Assembly (NCBI GenBank): GCA_018857735.1
Contig: JABMCL010000596.1
Coordinates: 54,651 to 118,650, forward strand
Length of the DNA: 64,000 bases
Source of the DNA: Alviniconcha marisindica
Taxonomy: Eukaryota > Mollusca > Gastropoda > Provannidae
Reading direction: 5' to 3'
Position 1 is the first letter of the stretch. Every line of letters starts with the position of its first letter. A program made the translations under genes and the position numbers. Under the pieces are notes generated by a model that made no database searches, was not told the DNA's origin, and was given only the letters and a program-made list of their open reading frames with translations. Below, one piece after another: positions 45,401 through 58,244 of the stretch.

Positions 45401-45929
45401 GGCCGGCGACAGCGACAGCAACGTGTGGGGAAACCTACACAGATCGCGACACAAAAGCCGCAGCAGATGACAGACTGCTCTGGATAGCAGTCAGATCAAC
45501 ACACCTAGCACGAGCACGGAACGCCGACAGTGGTCACGCGTCCTGAGGTCAGAGGTCAGACAACAGTACACACCAGCGTCCAAGCGTCGAGCAGGCGTCA
45601 GGGACCATGGGTCCGCGGATGCGAGTGGAGCGCGCCCACAGAGAATGGATACCGACCGGTCTGCATGACGGGTAGGCCAGCCTCTTAGGAGCCATGGAGC
45701 TGCTGACAGTGCTTATGAAAGTAGGGACCCCAGCGACGGAATTTCCAGTGAAAGCGAACAGTCTCCGCGCGCAGGTAACGGCACTAAACAGTCTCCACAA
45801 GCAGAGTCGGGTAAGGCTAGTGACAAGCCAGCTGCTGACAGTGACAGTTCTGGTACGGACAGCTCTGGGAATGATGAGATAAACAACACCAGGGAGCAAA
45901 GGGACGTCCAGTTAGAAAGCCAGGCTTTC

Positions 45930-46905
45930 CCGGCTGAGTCATTTACCATCTGTGCATGGAATGTGACTGGTTTGTTGGATAAACTAGCAGATCGGGAATT
46001 TGTCAGGTACGTTCAGTTATTTGGTATAGTATGCCTTGGTGAAACACTCCTCGATTACCTAAACACTGAGACTTTTCCAGAGTACTTTGTGTTTGTTAAA
46101 CCAGCGGTTAAGCTCAGTCACATGGGAAAGAGATCAGGGGGTGTTATCACGTTGGTAAGAAAACAGCTGACGACAGTGGCCAAAAACATCGAGGTTGACT
46201 TTGACAATATTCTTATCTTCAGATTGTCCGGAAGTGTTTTCAATGTGGACAGAGATGTGTTTCTTATCTGTTGCTATGCATGCCCCCAAAATTCCCCGTA
46301 TTACAGAGACAAAGACTTCAAGTGCGGTTTACAGTTGGTGGAGGAATGTAATATAAGTACAGGAGAAATATGACTGCCCTTATGTTTTTGTTTGTGGGGA
46401 CTTGAATTTTCGCACAGCCGATAGAAACAACTATTGCAATAATGATGTCCCCGATGAAAATTCAGACAGTGAATCTGAAGGCGGGGGTAGGAAGTCCATG
46501 GACAAAACAGTGAACACTTTTGGGGCAGAACTGCTTGACATGTGTTACATTCATAGAATGCGAATTTTGAACGGGGACTGCGATGGTGACAGAGAAGGAG
46601 AGATTACGTTTGTGTCACACAGTGGGTCCAGCGTGAATAACTATTTTCTTGTGTCCTTGGACTTTCCCGAATCCAAAATAGTGCAGGTCCATGTTTCTCT
46701 ACGTGTTGAATCGCAGCACATGCCGGTGTCACTCGCTCTAAACACGGCACGCCAACACGGAGCACGTGCAACTGCTGACCAAGCCATTGTAGTCACAAAA
46801 CACATCTGGCAAGACAACCTGATACGAACATTCCAAAACAATGTCAGGTCAAGTGTGTTTACAAATACTCAGGGAGAAAAATCAAATCAAAACCTGTGAG
46901 GGAGA
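45930..46905 (+). mobile_element. L1-like ORF2 endonuclease domain; reverse transcriptase missing
   Basis: The frames read FTICAWNVTGLLDKLADREF, GIVCLGETLL, GKRSGGVITLVRKQL, then after a frameshift FVCGDLNFRTADRNN, RKSMDKTVNTFGAELLDMCY, RMRILNGDCDGDREGEITFV and SSVNNYFLVS. These follow APE-type endonuclease motifs: the N of WN, an E after the second strand, GDLN-x-R, and N-x-x-G-x-x-LL-x-x-C. The active D-x-N pair is kept in GDLN. It lies about 530 bases after ORF1 and stops near 46905 with no reverse transcriptase. It is 3'-truncated or rearranged against the oppositely oriented LINE that follows. Confidence 0.82.
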
Positions 46906-46909
46906 AGAT

Positions 46910-47081
46910 ACAAGAACAAACATAAGTATTGTAAAGTAGAACCACAAAAGGCAGCTATGTGCAGTTGCAGCTAATAATAATATTACACATATTGTGACGT
47001 CCATCCATCCGTACCTACAGGCACACATAATTTTATAATATATATATATATATAAAATTATTGTCACACACACACACACAC

Positions 47082-47138
<57 letters not shown>

Positions 47139-47178
47139 CACCTACACATACAGCTATGTGCCGCTACTGTATCCATAG

Positions 47179-47255
<77 letters not shown>

Positions 47256-47340
47256 GAGTTGCTTCTTTGTATGAAGGTGGCCCATCCGTTTATACACAGG
47301 GTTTAGAAAACAAAAATGCATTAGGTTATTTTTAAATACT
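46910..47340. repeat. TA and CA microsatellites
   Basis: (TA)n at 47036-47056, (CA)n at 47068-47137 with one interruption, and (TA)n at 47178-47252 in three runs that can fold back on each other. Confidence 0.95.
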
Positions 47341-48790
47341 CAATCCCTTGTAGGGAAGCCACTGTAGGTCAAAGTCTTGTAATTTGTCTGTAGTAATATG
47401 TAAATATCTATCTACTTTGTAATTAGCTACTAATTCTAATTTGGTCTGATTTTGATATTTCTTTTCTTCTTCTTTTGATATCCACAGTATACCTGTCCTT
47501 TAGAATTCTGAGAAAAACTTTAAGGTTGGGAGCAGTTTCCTGCCATTTACATTTGTAAATATAGAACTTGGCTAGCATAACAATTAGATCCAATACCTTA
47601 TCTGTGAAAAAAATCTGCAGGACACCAAACAAAATAAACTTTTCTGTAAGTTCTAAAGTTTTGCAGTTGACGCATTTTCCCCTGAGAAAGGACTGAAGAT
47701 TTTTCCAAAAGGACTGTGACTTGGTACATCCATAGAGTAAATGACATGGTTTCTTCTTCCTGACTGCACACGACACACAGTGGTGAATACTAATTTTACA
47801 CGAAAATATAAATTGGCCTGCTAGAATTCTGTGCACAAGTTGTATCTGAACCATCGCAGCTGAGTGTCGATAGTGGTTTTAAAACATTTTTTGAATATGT
47901 TCTTCCAGTTTAGATCCTCAAACTTCCGATTCCACCTTCGAGCACCAGCAGGGTGGGCCTCAGATTTGACAGACACTGATTTCAAGTATTTGTTACCCTC
48001 TGAATGTACATCCACACTTGTGTATCTTGTAATTTGTAATTAGCTACTAATTCTACTTTGGTCTGATTTTGATATTTCTTTATAGCACCAATAACACCTC
48101 TATATGTCAAAAAATGTGTTCTAACATTTGGGAATAGCTGTTCAAATGTTTCAAAAGTGAGGTAATTACCATTATTATCCATTAAGTGGTGTACAAATAT
48201 AATGCCCGTATCAAACCAATCGTTGATATAAACAACCCTTTTGTTAATAGTAATATTGATATTATAGTGTATGCATTCTGACACAAAATCATGGATACTT
48301 TCAGCTTCTTGTAGTGTTTTAGAACATCCTTCCGCAAAGGGTTACATATCCATTGCATAGGCACATTTGCAAATTCGCCACCAAACAGTTTTAGCTTGTT
48401 TAAGTCAGGGAAAAGTTTAAACACTGTATCACCAAAACTAGAATCTTCCAACATCAGTCTCCTCAATCAACCAGTCTTCATACATGACAAGACTGTAAAA
48501 ACATCCACCATCCCCTAGTCCTCCATTCTCATATGACTGGCAGACAATCTTACTTACTCTGCTTTCTCTCCCACAGGAACTGAAATAATAGTGTACTGAG
48601 TTCATGCAAGAAGTCATCATGAGGGTCAGGAAGGTTAACAAATAGGTATATTAATCTTGACAATGCCAAGGTTTTAATCACAGTAATCTTTCCAAGGGGA
48701 GTAATCTGACGTTTACTCCATGTGTTCAAAATCCTCTTAATTTCACAATGTAATGGTGAGAAGATTTGTTGCGTCTGTGTGAGTCTGTAT
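47340..48790 (-). mobile_element. L1/Tx1-like LINE, 3' half of ORF2
   Basis: From 48790 downward on the minus strand: NTWSKRQITPLGKITVIKTL (thumb), LPDPHDDFLHELSTLLFQFL, SKIVCQSYENGGLG, WFDTGIIFVHHLMDNNGNYL, FLTYRGVIGAIKKYQ, then MVQIQLVHRILAGQ, SCAVRKKKPCHLLYGC and VMLAKFYIYKCKWQ. This is the post-palm and C-terminal zinc-knuckle part of an L1/Tx1-like ORF2 protein. Several frameshifts and stops; truncated at its 5' side near 48790. Similar to, but not the same copy as, the element at 58955-62757. Confidence 0.85.
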
Positions 48791-49430
48791 GATCGACAAC
48801 AGTAAAACTATGTCTTCGGGGGCATCATTGTAGCAGTCATCTAACGAATCATTGACGTTGGTAGTGCACGGTTGCCTTTGTTTTGATCGCGCCATATGCA
48901 TCTAATGTGGTTTACTGGTGTTCTGCTTTATCGTTCTTTCAGGACTGCTCTCCAGACCGACAGCTTCCTTACAGGCTGAATGTGTATTCTATTCTGTATA
49001 GGGTCTAATGTGTGCGTGATGTCATAGCTGGGTGAGTCTGTGTGTGTGTGTCTGTGTATGATAATGATCGAGTGGGCCGACGCCGACCTAGCACCGGCTC
49101 CATTGTTCATACAGATTGCATAATTATCTTCAGAGATATGCTAGAACGGGTACGATACACCTATACAGGTCACGTATGCATGGCAGACAAGTAGCAGCGC
49201 ATGGCGCCCATCGTGAAAGGCCGGGTTATATATCATACGGGAAAACAGACACTAAAAGTGACAATACAGTTAACAGGGACTTGTGTTCGCGACTGAACGC
49301 TTCACAGCCGCTGACCACGACAGCGAGGTATCATGCCGGATACGATCATGCCATGGCCGCGTCGGTTAGCGCATGGGTTTGTAGCCTATGAACAAAGAAT
49401 GGTGCATTGAATTTAAAATTTAAAAAAATC
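48791..49430. other. Intron, nothing recognised
   Basis: Small frames on both strands without motifs. Confidence 0.35.
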
Positions 49431-50051
49431 AACAAAATCTCTAATAAATCACTGGTCTGTAATTGGTTGGATTTGTTTTATCCGTAGATTTTGGAAGCGG
49501 GACCACTTTGGCTTTTTTAAGCTCAGACGGAAAAAAACGTTTAAAATAAAAAAACGTTTTTCTCAACGCATAAATTAAAAACATATGTAAGCATATCTGT
49601 TATGTATGGCAATAACAAGTTTAGTAGCTGGTTGCTTATACCATCCAGACCAGACGAGTTTTTGTTTTCCAGCCTCGATATGTATTTGCCTAGTTCCGAA
49701 ACGGAGAGATATGGGATAACAAATGGGTCTTGCCCGCTAGTTTTTTGTTTGCAGAAATCATGTAGAGGATTTGAGCACTCATATACATTTTTTCTTGGTT
49801 CTATTAATGACTCTGACACAGACAGAAAATGATTATTGAAAACATTTGCAGTTAGATTTTTCGGGATGTCGGCAGAAGCAGAACGATGTCCTTTCGTAAA
49901 CACATTTAGAGCATGCCACACAGATGCTATATTGTCATCACGCTCTATGAGCTTTTGGAAGTATTCTTTTTTGGCTTTTCTCACAAGATTTTTTACTTTA
50001 TTTCTTAATTTCGTGTATTCAGGGAAACATTTTTCTCTCTTTAGTTTGTCT

Positions 50052-50052
<1 letters not shown>
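49430..50052 (-). mobile_element. CR1-like LINE, N-terminal reverse transcriptase part
   Basis: The minus strand reads KLRNKVKNLVRKAKKEYFQK, NIASVWHALNVFTKG, NVFNNHFLSVSESLIE, LENKNSSGLDGISNQLLNLL and, after a frameshift near 49541, ELKKAKVVPLPKSTDKT with NYRPV. This is the linker and finger region of CR1-like ORF2 proteins (R-x-KV-x-x-x-x-R-x-AK-x-x-Y, K-x-SSGLDGIS-x-x-LL, K-x-AKV-x-P-x-x-K, NYRP). It continues as a simple GA tract (50053-50128) at its upstream side, where the element is cut. Confidence 0.85.

Positions 50053-50128
<76 letters not shown>
50053..50128. repeat. (GA)n microsatellite
   Basis: About 38 GA units abutting the truncated LINE. Confidence 0.97.
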
Positions 50129-50129
<1 letters not shown>

Positions 50130-52117
50130 ACATGACAGCAGTCGTGGATGCCAATTTGTGTAATAATGTATGGGTTATGAATAGTTCACCTAATTATTTA
50201 CAAAGAAAGCAGTAAACACACTAAATAAATAAATGGATCAATGATTTATTATAGTCAATAGACAATAGGGAGAGAAAAGGGGGGGAGGGGGTGCTAGAAT
50301 GGTAACATAAATGATTAACCGACAACCAAGTTTGAAATATAAATCCATCCTATACCTCTTTCATAAATTAGACAAAAATCAACAACAAAACAAAAATGAA
50401 TGCACAAACAAGAAAGTTTAACCTATCAAGCTATTGCCACTGAGCTCATTTTGTAACTGGACCAAAAATATTTCAAACTTGTGAGGGTTGAAAAGTGTAA
50501 TTTCGAGTTTTAAGTCCTGTCAACCCAGAGGGTCACCTCAAGCTGATCAAGCATAGTCATAAGTCAATACACTCTATAAAATGCATCTTAAAAGTAATAT
50601 TACACTCAAGTCGGATTTACAAACTCGGTATAAGCACACAAGTCGCACTATATATTACACATGCATTCCAAACCGGCATTCCCTTTGATGGGCCCTTGTG
50701 CACAATAACACATAAAGCTAGGAGCTGCTGGCATGATCAACCATTCTGTCAGATTTTTCCAACACCAAGTTACACATAATAACACCGACCACCTGCTAGC
50801 TCCTTTATAAACAACAAAAGAGGGTCACATGTAAAACTGAAAAGCTTATCTCTCTCAAAAAATTAAGACATTTCTGAAAAGTATGCACCATACAAAAGGA
50901 CTAGTCAGGATACCATGAGAACAGGTTAAAAAAAAATACAGTCAAATGCGAACCCTGACATAAGTTGTAAGAGAGGGAAAGAGTATACACATGACACCTT
51001 TCATAGATTTTGCTTCAACTTGTTTGGTCATTAAAAATATCTCAAGTATTGGGAAGTTAAACTCGATATTAACCAGGAATTAACCACTGAGCTCAGTGGA
51101 CAAATGGACCTACACAATCTTCCAAACAAAATCATGTTCAACCTTTGTTCAAAAATATCCTCCGTGTATTACTTATAAAACATGTTGTTGTTTTTTTAAA
51201 TATATATAAAGGGGGGGGGGGGGGGGATGTGAAGTGCTGAACTTGGTTCTGAAGATTTTTCCAAGATTTTTAAGACAATCAAGAAGTCATGTCTTATTAC
51301 CAGCTTTCATGCACAAAGATTTTACCCTCCTGATTAATTTTTGCTGTTTGAACATGATCAATTTTTCCACTAACGTGGGTTCAGGCCCTCCTCGTGCACC
51401 CATGCTACATTATTCATGTTGTCAAATATCAGACTCACTCTTATCTTCAAATGCCAGACTGTTAACAACAAAACAAAATTGCACACAGATGCAGTGTCAA
51501 AGCCTGCTGAAACTTAGTAGTGTGCAAAACATCTGACCATTCTTGGTAATCTAGATCTGAGTATGAAGAATGAGCGGTGAGTTTGAGCGTTTTTCGATTG
51601 CGCTTTGCTGATGGAGCAGAGAAGTGGAATGAAAACGGACATTGACAAACAACCCCAAGACCAAAGACTGCAACTGACATGCCTCCAAGTGCCCAACACG
51701 AGGACAGGACAGCACAGCACAGCGGTGCCACAACGTCGAACACTGTTTGGACGCCATTCTGTACAACGCAGCCGCTTGGTGGCGCTAGCTGCCTTCCGTT
51801 TCACACCAAACCGCCGCATGCACTATCTTTGCGTACCGTACTATCTTTGGGGAATCTGAGCAGACGACGATTTTGTTGTTGTTTGTTTGTTGTCGTTTTG
51901 AAGCACGCTTTGACGTCACACTGCTAGCATAGCAGTTCAAATCTGTTTTCACTGATGAATTTATACCGCCTGTTGCTCATTCAATATCTGTGCTTGTAAC
52001 ACGCTCCGTTTATGTGTGTATGCACCTGTGCATGTTTGATATAGTTAGGCACCTCACTGTTTCTATGTGCTGTTAATTTAGCCGAAGGATCCAGGGGAAG
52101 AAAAAACAAACAAACAA
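50129..52117. other. Intron; weak copy of the 2-kb-region repeat
   Basis: About 50517-50720 shares GGGTCACCTCAAGC and GCACAATAACACAT with the repeats at 2085-3495. A run of G at about 51211-51225. Open frames at 51234-51927 on both strands lack motifs and are judged chance. Confidence 0.4.
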
Positions 52118-52226
52118 AAAGACACTCGCTCACTTACTCGTTATCTGTCTAAAGTATGACGGTATAACAACACAAAGACACTCGCTCACTTACTCGTTAT
52201 CTGTCTAAAGTATGACGGTATAACAG
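52118..52226. repeat. Perfect 56-base tandem duplication
   Basis: AAAGACACTCGCTCACTTAC to GGTATAACA occurs at 52118 and again at 52174 with no visible difference, so it is recent. Confidence 0.95.
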
Positions 52227-52288
52227 TGGCTTGCCCTTTTTCTTCTTCGTCTCTGTGGGTGACCAACTTCTTTTATAGAGGTATAAAT

Positions 52289-52815
52289 TCAAACTGAGGA
52301 CATACGGGTACGTACTGGGAGAGTGAATGAGATTAAATAAATACAGATGAAATGAAATGAAAAAATATAGACATAATCAAGGAGCCTATTCCTGGCTAGC
52401 GAAGCGCTTCCTGGGCTGGATCCCGACCGGCACAGCCCTGCCCCCTCAACAACCCTACCTTGAATAGTGCAGGTAAACCAAAGAGAAATAAACATAGCAA
52501 AAAGAGGTGCTGCTCTTTTTAAATTATCAGAGGCAAGAGACGGAACTATGGCAACTGCTTCAGAGAGGCTGTTCCATCCCTGAGCGGGGAAAGAAGTGGC
52601 GAAGTGGGGGAAGAAAGTCTGTTGCCGGTACTGGGTCCTGCGAAAAGGCATATTATGTCAAAGGAGCTGGAGTTGGCATGGCGGCGACTTTTCTTCTGGT
52701 TCCCTGATGTTGGAGCGTGCTTGCAGTCGATATTCAGCAGACCATTTCTGAATGCCCACTGGCGCGGTTTTCTCTGTGAAGCAAAGTAATGGTTGATTGG
52801 GCGTAAAACACCAAA
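52289..52815 (-). mobile_element. Possible LINE C-terminal remnant and dispersed tail
   Basis: The minus strand reads FRRTQYRQQTFFPHF, GWNSLSEAVAIVPSL and an FK-like stretch, resembling the R-x-x-x-F-x-x-x-x-x-x-x-WN-x-LP-x-x-V end of ORF2 proteins. On the + strand GGTTGATTGGGCGTAAAACA at about 52791 matches the tail word at 40293. The relation between the two signals is unclear. Confidence 0.4.
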
Positions 52816-53270
52816 GTATTTACTAGCAAAGAATGACTATTTAGACTTGATTGAAACAATTCTATGTTGATCAGTAATATACAGTGTAATAGTTTATCAG
52901 ACAAATCTTTATTGATGTATTTATTTCAGGTGGAAACTAAATATTGTGTGTTGTAATGCTGAGTTCTATTAATAGACTACTCGTTATCTGCAATGCTGGT
53001 ATAGACGCACTAGGCAAAGGTTTAATAACAATAATAATAATGACAATGATAAAGGTACACTTCTACAGTGCCTACACTACGGCCTTAGGCGCTTTACCAT
53101 GAACAACAACACCGATATATTTTATGTTTTCATTTTGATATACAGTTTTTATGCAATTATTGCCATGATGGGTGCTCTGAGATAGTTTGATCAGTGATTT
53201 CATTGTTATAATTAACATGGATTGTATAATTTGTATTATGACTGATGGATACATGTGTGGGTGCAGGTGG

Positions 53271-53697
<427 letters not shown>

Positions 53698-53829
53698 GAC
53701 GTATGGGCGATTTGATATTTTTAATGTGGTTGTAGGTGTGAGTGTGTTTGTGGGTGTTGTTTTGGCTGTGAATGTAGAGGCGGCGGAGGGTGGGAATATG
53801 AGTAATATCTGTGCACTTAACTGATCTCA

Positions 53830-54442
53830 GAAAACATGTTTTATGATGTTTTACTACGTTTTACTCCGTTGTATTTGTATACTTTTACCTTTGAGGTGTT
53901 GAATTGTCTACTTGTCCTTTTTATTGTGGAATTCGAGTGACCCAATAGGCAAAAATTGCTTTTATTCATTTATTATGAATAATAAAGTTCTTTTGTATTT
54001 GTAACAGGGGAGTAAATCGAATGTATTTTGCATTAAACGAAATGGTCGCAAATACGCTTAAAATTAAATTAAAAATCGCATCTTTACGCAAGAGAAAACC
54101 CTCTGACACAATTGCTGAAACACCGCGCGTCTACTATACGCAAAAAAGTCCAGATGTGTATCACAGAATGCGTTTAAGAAGGCTTTAAGCGGCCTCTCTC
54201 TCTCTCGCTCGGTCTTTATCTCTCTGTTGGGGTGTGAAGTCAGTTGTTACAACATATCGGATTTGATGTCAGGCCAGGGTGTGTGACATCGAACGAGGCC
54301 AGTGGTAACTAGGTCACTGCATTACTAGTTTCCAGGCGTTTATTTGCATGCGGGACCGACCACATATACTGTCAGCATACTGTCGCAAAAGTAATTGCAG
54401 AAAATTCGGCCTTTTGGTTTTTTTTGTGACATTTTGAACGTC
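53830..54442. other. Intron, nothing recognised
   Basis: AATAATAAAGTTCTTTTGTA near 53978 looks like a retroelement 3' tail. No coding sequence. Confidence 0.35.
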
Positions 54443-54732
54443 ATGGAAAGCAACAAAAGGTAAGTCAATAATTGTTTTTTCAATTATCTTTTTGTATCAG
54501 ACTAGGAACAAAAAATGGAGATACTGATGCCATCGGAATATATTTTTCTTGGATTATTCAGAAAATGAGCCTGCTTGTGTCAGTGTCTTTGAACTGCTGT
54601 CCCAAAAACGGTGGGCACGGGAAGGGAGATTATTATTTTTTAACACATACTATAGAAGGGACTTGCTCATTTTAATTTTCCATAACTTGCAATATTCACT
54701 AAGTTTTATCAGTGCTGGCGGATGACACCAAC

Positions 54733-54806
<74 letters not shown>

Positions 54807-55890
54807 AATGCACGCACAATGGCATATTATTTTCTAGTTTTCTGTTGTACTTTCCCTTCGGTGACAATTCTCTCTGTGTGTCTCTGTCCATCTGTCTCTG
54901 TCTCTCTCTGTTTCATACATGCCCCAAGTAGTTACATAACCCGTCTCCATTTTCTCTCCAGAGTATGCCCTCTAGTGCTCCAGCCGTGTCTACTACTGTG
55001 ACGACACTTGCCGACAGTAACGAAAATGAAGTTTCAGAAGGGTCTTCAGACATCTTGCAAATATCACCTCCCGTTCCTGCTACATCCAAAGCATCGCTGA
55101 CTGAGAGAAAAAGAAAGCTTCCTGCTACATGTGGAACACCACCTCCAAAGCAAGCTGCCACAGTAACACAAAACAAGAGATAATGGAGTCACGGAAACCT
55201 CACTAATGAACAGAAGGATCGCTAAATTTCCTTGGAATCAACAAACTGTTGATCCTTCCAGGATGTCCAGTCGGATAACTGAAAAGAACATTGTATGTAC
55301 AGGCACAATCGGACTGAATCGTCTCGGAGATTGTCCAGTGAAAGCTGTGAAGGAGATGCAGAAGACAGAAAGGACAACCTTCAAATTTAACACTTTGTGT
55401 AATCAGCTTTGCTGAACCACTCTCCATGCTTTATTTTCTGCACTTGAAGTCAAACTGGCCATAAACATTGACTGTTTCCAGTTTGAACAAAAAGAACAAC
55501 AAAAAACAAACAAAAATGTTACGTCATTTTACAGGTCTCGGTTACTTGCAAGGTTGATTGTGTTCAAAGTAATAATAGTCTGATTTCTGAAAAGTAGCAT
55601 ATTCACAAATGATGCTGCACAACTATTCTTGTGACAGAAATGTATTTTGTTTCAATAAAAGTTCAGAACAGTCTTCATTTTTGTGTTCTTTTGCACTGTC
55701 ACACAGCCGGGGAAAAGTCTACCCTCGTGCCCACTGTCCCATTTATGGGACGTGCTAATTTGATCTTCTAAATCGCAATTTTCTAAGTTTTACCCAAAAC
55801 GAGTGTCAAACATGCTCATAACACACCAAAACCTAAGCAGCATGGAACTTTCACTTGAATGTTTTTCCCCCTCCATATAAGGGTTAATAT
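54443..55890 (+). pseudogene. Probable piggyBac-type transposon deletion derivative
   Basis: A short start exon (ATGGAAAGCAACAAAAG|GTAAGT, 54443-54459) can splice to CTCTCCAGAG|T at 54964, giving MESNKSMPSSAPAVSTT, then ERKRKLPATCGTPPPKQ and a stop at 55183. Separately 55206-55413 encodes RRIAKFPWNQQTVDPSRMSS, VCTGTIGLNRLGDCPVKAV and KEMQKTERTTF. TGTI-x-x-NRL-x-x-CP-x-x-x-x-KEM-x-x-x-x-RG matches, from memory, the late catalytic region of PGBD2/3-like piggyBac transposases. A polyadenylation signal lies at about 55655, and TATAAGGGTTAA near 55878-55887 resembles a piggyBac end with its TTAA target. A matching left end was not found. The middle of the transposase is absent. An (TG)n tract sits in the putative intron (54735-54803). 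Confidence 0.45.
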
Positions 55891-56699
55891 AAACAGGGCA
55901 CTAGATTATGCGTTCTAGCTGCTAAAGCAAAAGAACCTTCTTCGCTAGATGTAGTTGACGAGACATTAAAATCTGAGTAACCTATTGCAGCTATTGCGAA
56001 AAGAGAATGGTTTTCCAGAAAGATTTGATAGAACTGACAGATGTAGCATGACGGACAGAAACAGGGAGTAAGTTCCAAGTAGTTGGAGCCTGGTAATGGA
56101 AAGAGTGCTGAGCATCGGACTCTGTGCGGAAGGATGGTGTTCTGAACACTCGCTTTGCAGAGGCCTCGATCGGCCCATGTTACTGCCGAGTGCTGTAACC
56201 GACTTCCTTTTGTCATACTCAGATCTCGCATTGCTGGCTTTGGAGCAACATGTTTACGTTTGTTTGGTCGTGTTTCTGGCTTTTCATTCAGATGAAACGG
56301 AAATATTCCGTCCCCCTTTCCAATGCAAGTACATCCTAGGATGTGGTCTCAGTATGTTCAGATAGGCATTGTCGTGTCGGGCTCCAGTAATGTTAAAAAG
56401 ATATACCGATAGTGATCTGTAATTATGTACCTGTTTTAGATTATTGTCGCGTGTTTATGTTTTATGATAGTCCTTTTATGCACCGTTTTGCAAGTGCTTG
56501 TTTTATGTTGGTGTAATTTACAAAGTTTTATTGTTCGATTGTTGTATGTGATATACATGTAAGTAAATGTGGAAGCATGGAGATATGTGGTGTGTTAATA
56601 GTGAAATGTTATGTTTGCCTTTTATGACAATTGTTCTTTTATGCTTGTATTTCTTTTTAATGTATTATATTGTTTTTGGGTTGTGAGTGGGTTAGATGG
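55891..56699. other. Intron, nothing recognised
   Basis: Frames on both strands at 55884-56365 lack clear motifs. The sequence resembles other repeat-derived stretches but I cannot name a family. Confidence 0.35.
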
Positions 56700-56794
56700 C
56701 CATGTCTGGGAGGGGGGGGGGGGGGGGGGGTGACGCACAGTATTATTGAGAATGTTTAAAATGAAATGAGGTATTTATTTTAAGCTGCTGTTGA

Positions 56795-56865
<71 letters not shown>

Positions 56866-57300
56866 AAAATGTTTTAGTGTCAGTGATTCAATATTTTAAT
56901 TTGATGCATAATTAAGAGGTGTGTGGATGTGCTCAGAAGCGGTTGGGGTGAATATGTGAGTGGGGTGGAGGTGTGCATGTGTTCCCTGGTGTGTGTGTGG
57001 GATGTACAAATGAATTTTTGAGAATGGAAGGATTTAATGATGTATTATATTTTATAAGTTGTTTGTGCATGAATGCGTTCCTGTATATACCGCACTGTTG
57101 TTTATAATCAGTGTATGTGCTGATATCTTACTGTAAGTGTGTCAGTATTGTTAGGGTGATGTGTGTGTGTGTGTGGGGGGGGGGGGGGGTGGGGGGTGGT
57201 GGTGGTGGTGAATGTGTCCTTGTAGTGGGGACTATGTGTGGTGTGTGTGTGTGGATGTGCAACTTGCAAGTATGTGTGGGTGTTGGGGGGGGGGGGTAAT
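56700..57300. repeat. G runs and (TG)n tracts
   Basis: Runs of G at about 56710-56730, 57175-57196 and 57283-57297; (TG)n at 56796-56862. G-run clusters could form quadruplexes on the + strand. Confidence 0.9.
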
Positions 57301-57639
57301 GTGTGGATGAATACTTGAGAATGGAACTAGAGATTGATGCTTATCTTGTAAGCTATTGCTAATTGGATACATACAGGTATATTACATGCGAACTGTGATA
57401 ACTGATATATATGCTGGGCCCTTTTGCCACTGGTGTTCATAAACAATGTATGTGTGATATTTAATTATATACAGGTGCTGATATCAAATGTCCCCCCCCA
57501 TCTACATATTTTGGTATTGAAAATTTTGCTATAGAATGAGTAGTCACTGAGTACAAAATTGAAAATACTATTATATATGTTTTAGACAGCTGTTCTTTAT
57601 GTGTTATACCAGCTTCTGTTTTTAATGTGTTCAACTTAA

Positions 57640-57760
57640 TTTAACTAAATTGTTAATGTGGCAGAGCTGGTGCGAGTGAAGAATTTTTTTTGTTTAATTG
57701 TTTTGATTGCAAAGGACAATAAGGTATTTTGAATTGAACTGAATTGAATTGAATCTGTAT
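57640..57760 (+). mobile_element. LINE or SINE 3' tail with (TTGAA)n
   Basis: GCAAAGGACAATAAGGTATT followed by TTGAATTGAACTGAATTGAA is a typical non-LTR retroelement tail ending in short TTGAA repeats. The body upstream is TG-rich and not recognised. Confidence 0.5.
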
Positions 57761-58091
57761 CCTGCGGAACGATGTACGCACGTGTATGTTACGTGTAGCC
57801 ATACTTTTGCTGTACGCAATACTATACAGCAATAATTGTTTTTGGTTTGAATTTGTTTTAATTTAAATGTGCAAAAGAGAAACCAAGCTATTTGATTAAA
57901 ATGAAGTATTGCACCTAGTAAATCTATCTCTGATATGTCCCTAAGGCCAAACCCTTGAACCATGTCAATGCATTAGTAAACAAACAAAAACAAAAACAAA
58001 CAAAACAAAAAGGAGAGAAAAACAAAAAACTGCCTAAAAGCATTACGAGACGTTGTAATGTGACAGTTTTATGTAACCGCTATGTTTACAG

Positions 58092-58242
58092 GTGAATGAG
58101 CATTACTTCTTCCACGGCACAAACAAAAATGTGCTTCACAAAATCTTCAGTCAAGGCATAGACCTCAGACTGGCTGCAGACGGATTGGTGGGGCGAGGCG
58201 TGTACGGCGCTGAAAGCTCTGAAAAGTCTGATGGTTACAGTG
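58092..58242 (+). CDS. PARP catalytic domain exon with HGT motif
   Basis: Bounded by TATGTTTACAG and GTTACAGTG|GTAAGA; 151 bases, phase 0 to 1. Encodes VNEHYFFHGTNKNVLHKIFS, then QGIDLRLAADGLVGRGVYGA and ESSEKSDGYS. HGT supplies the first residue of the H-Y-E/I catalytic triad, which holds NAD+. GRGVY supplies the tyrosine (family pattern YG-x-G-x-YFA). F of YFA is G here, and the Y at the start of the loop is V. The third triad residue, which separates poly- from mono-transferases, would lie in the next exon beyond the window. The conserved SD-x-Y-S end is intact. Confidence 0.92.
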
Positions 58243-58244
58243 GT

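Noticed and set aside
51234..51927. Several overlapping frames of 70-100 codons on both strands
   Set aside because: No family motifs, overlapping in both directions, no splice support for the PARP gene.
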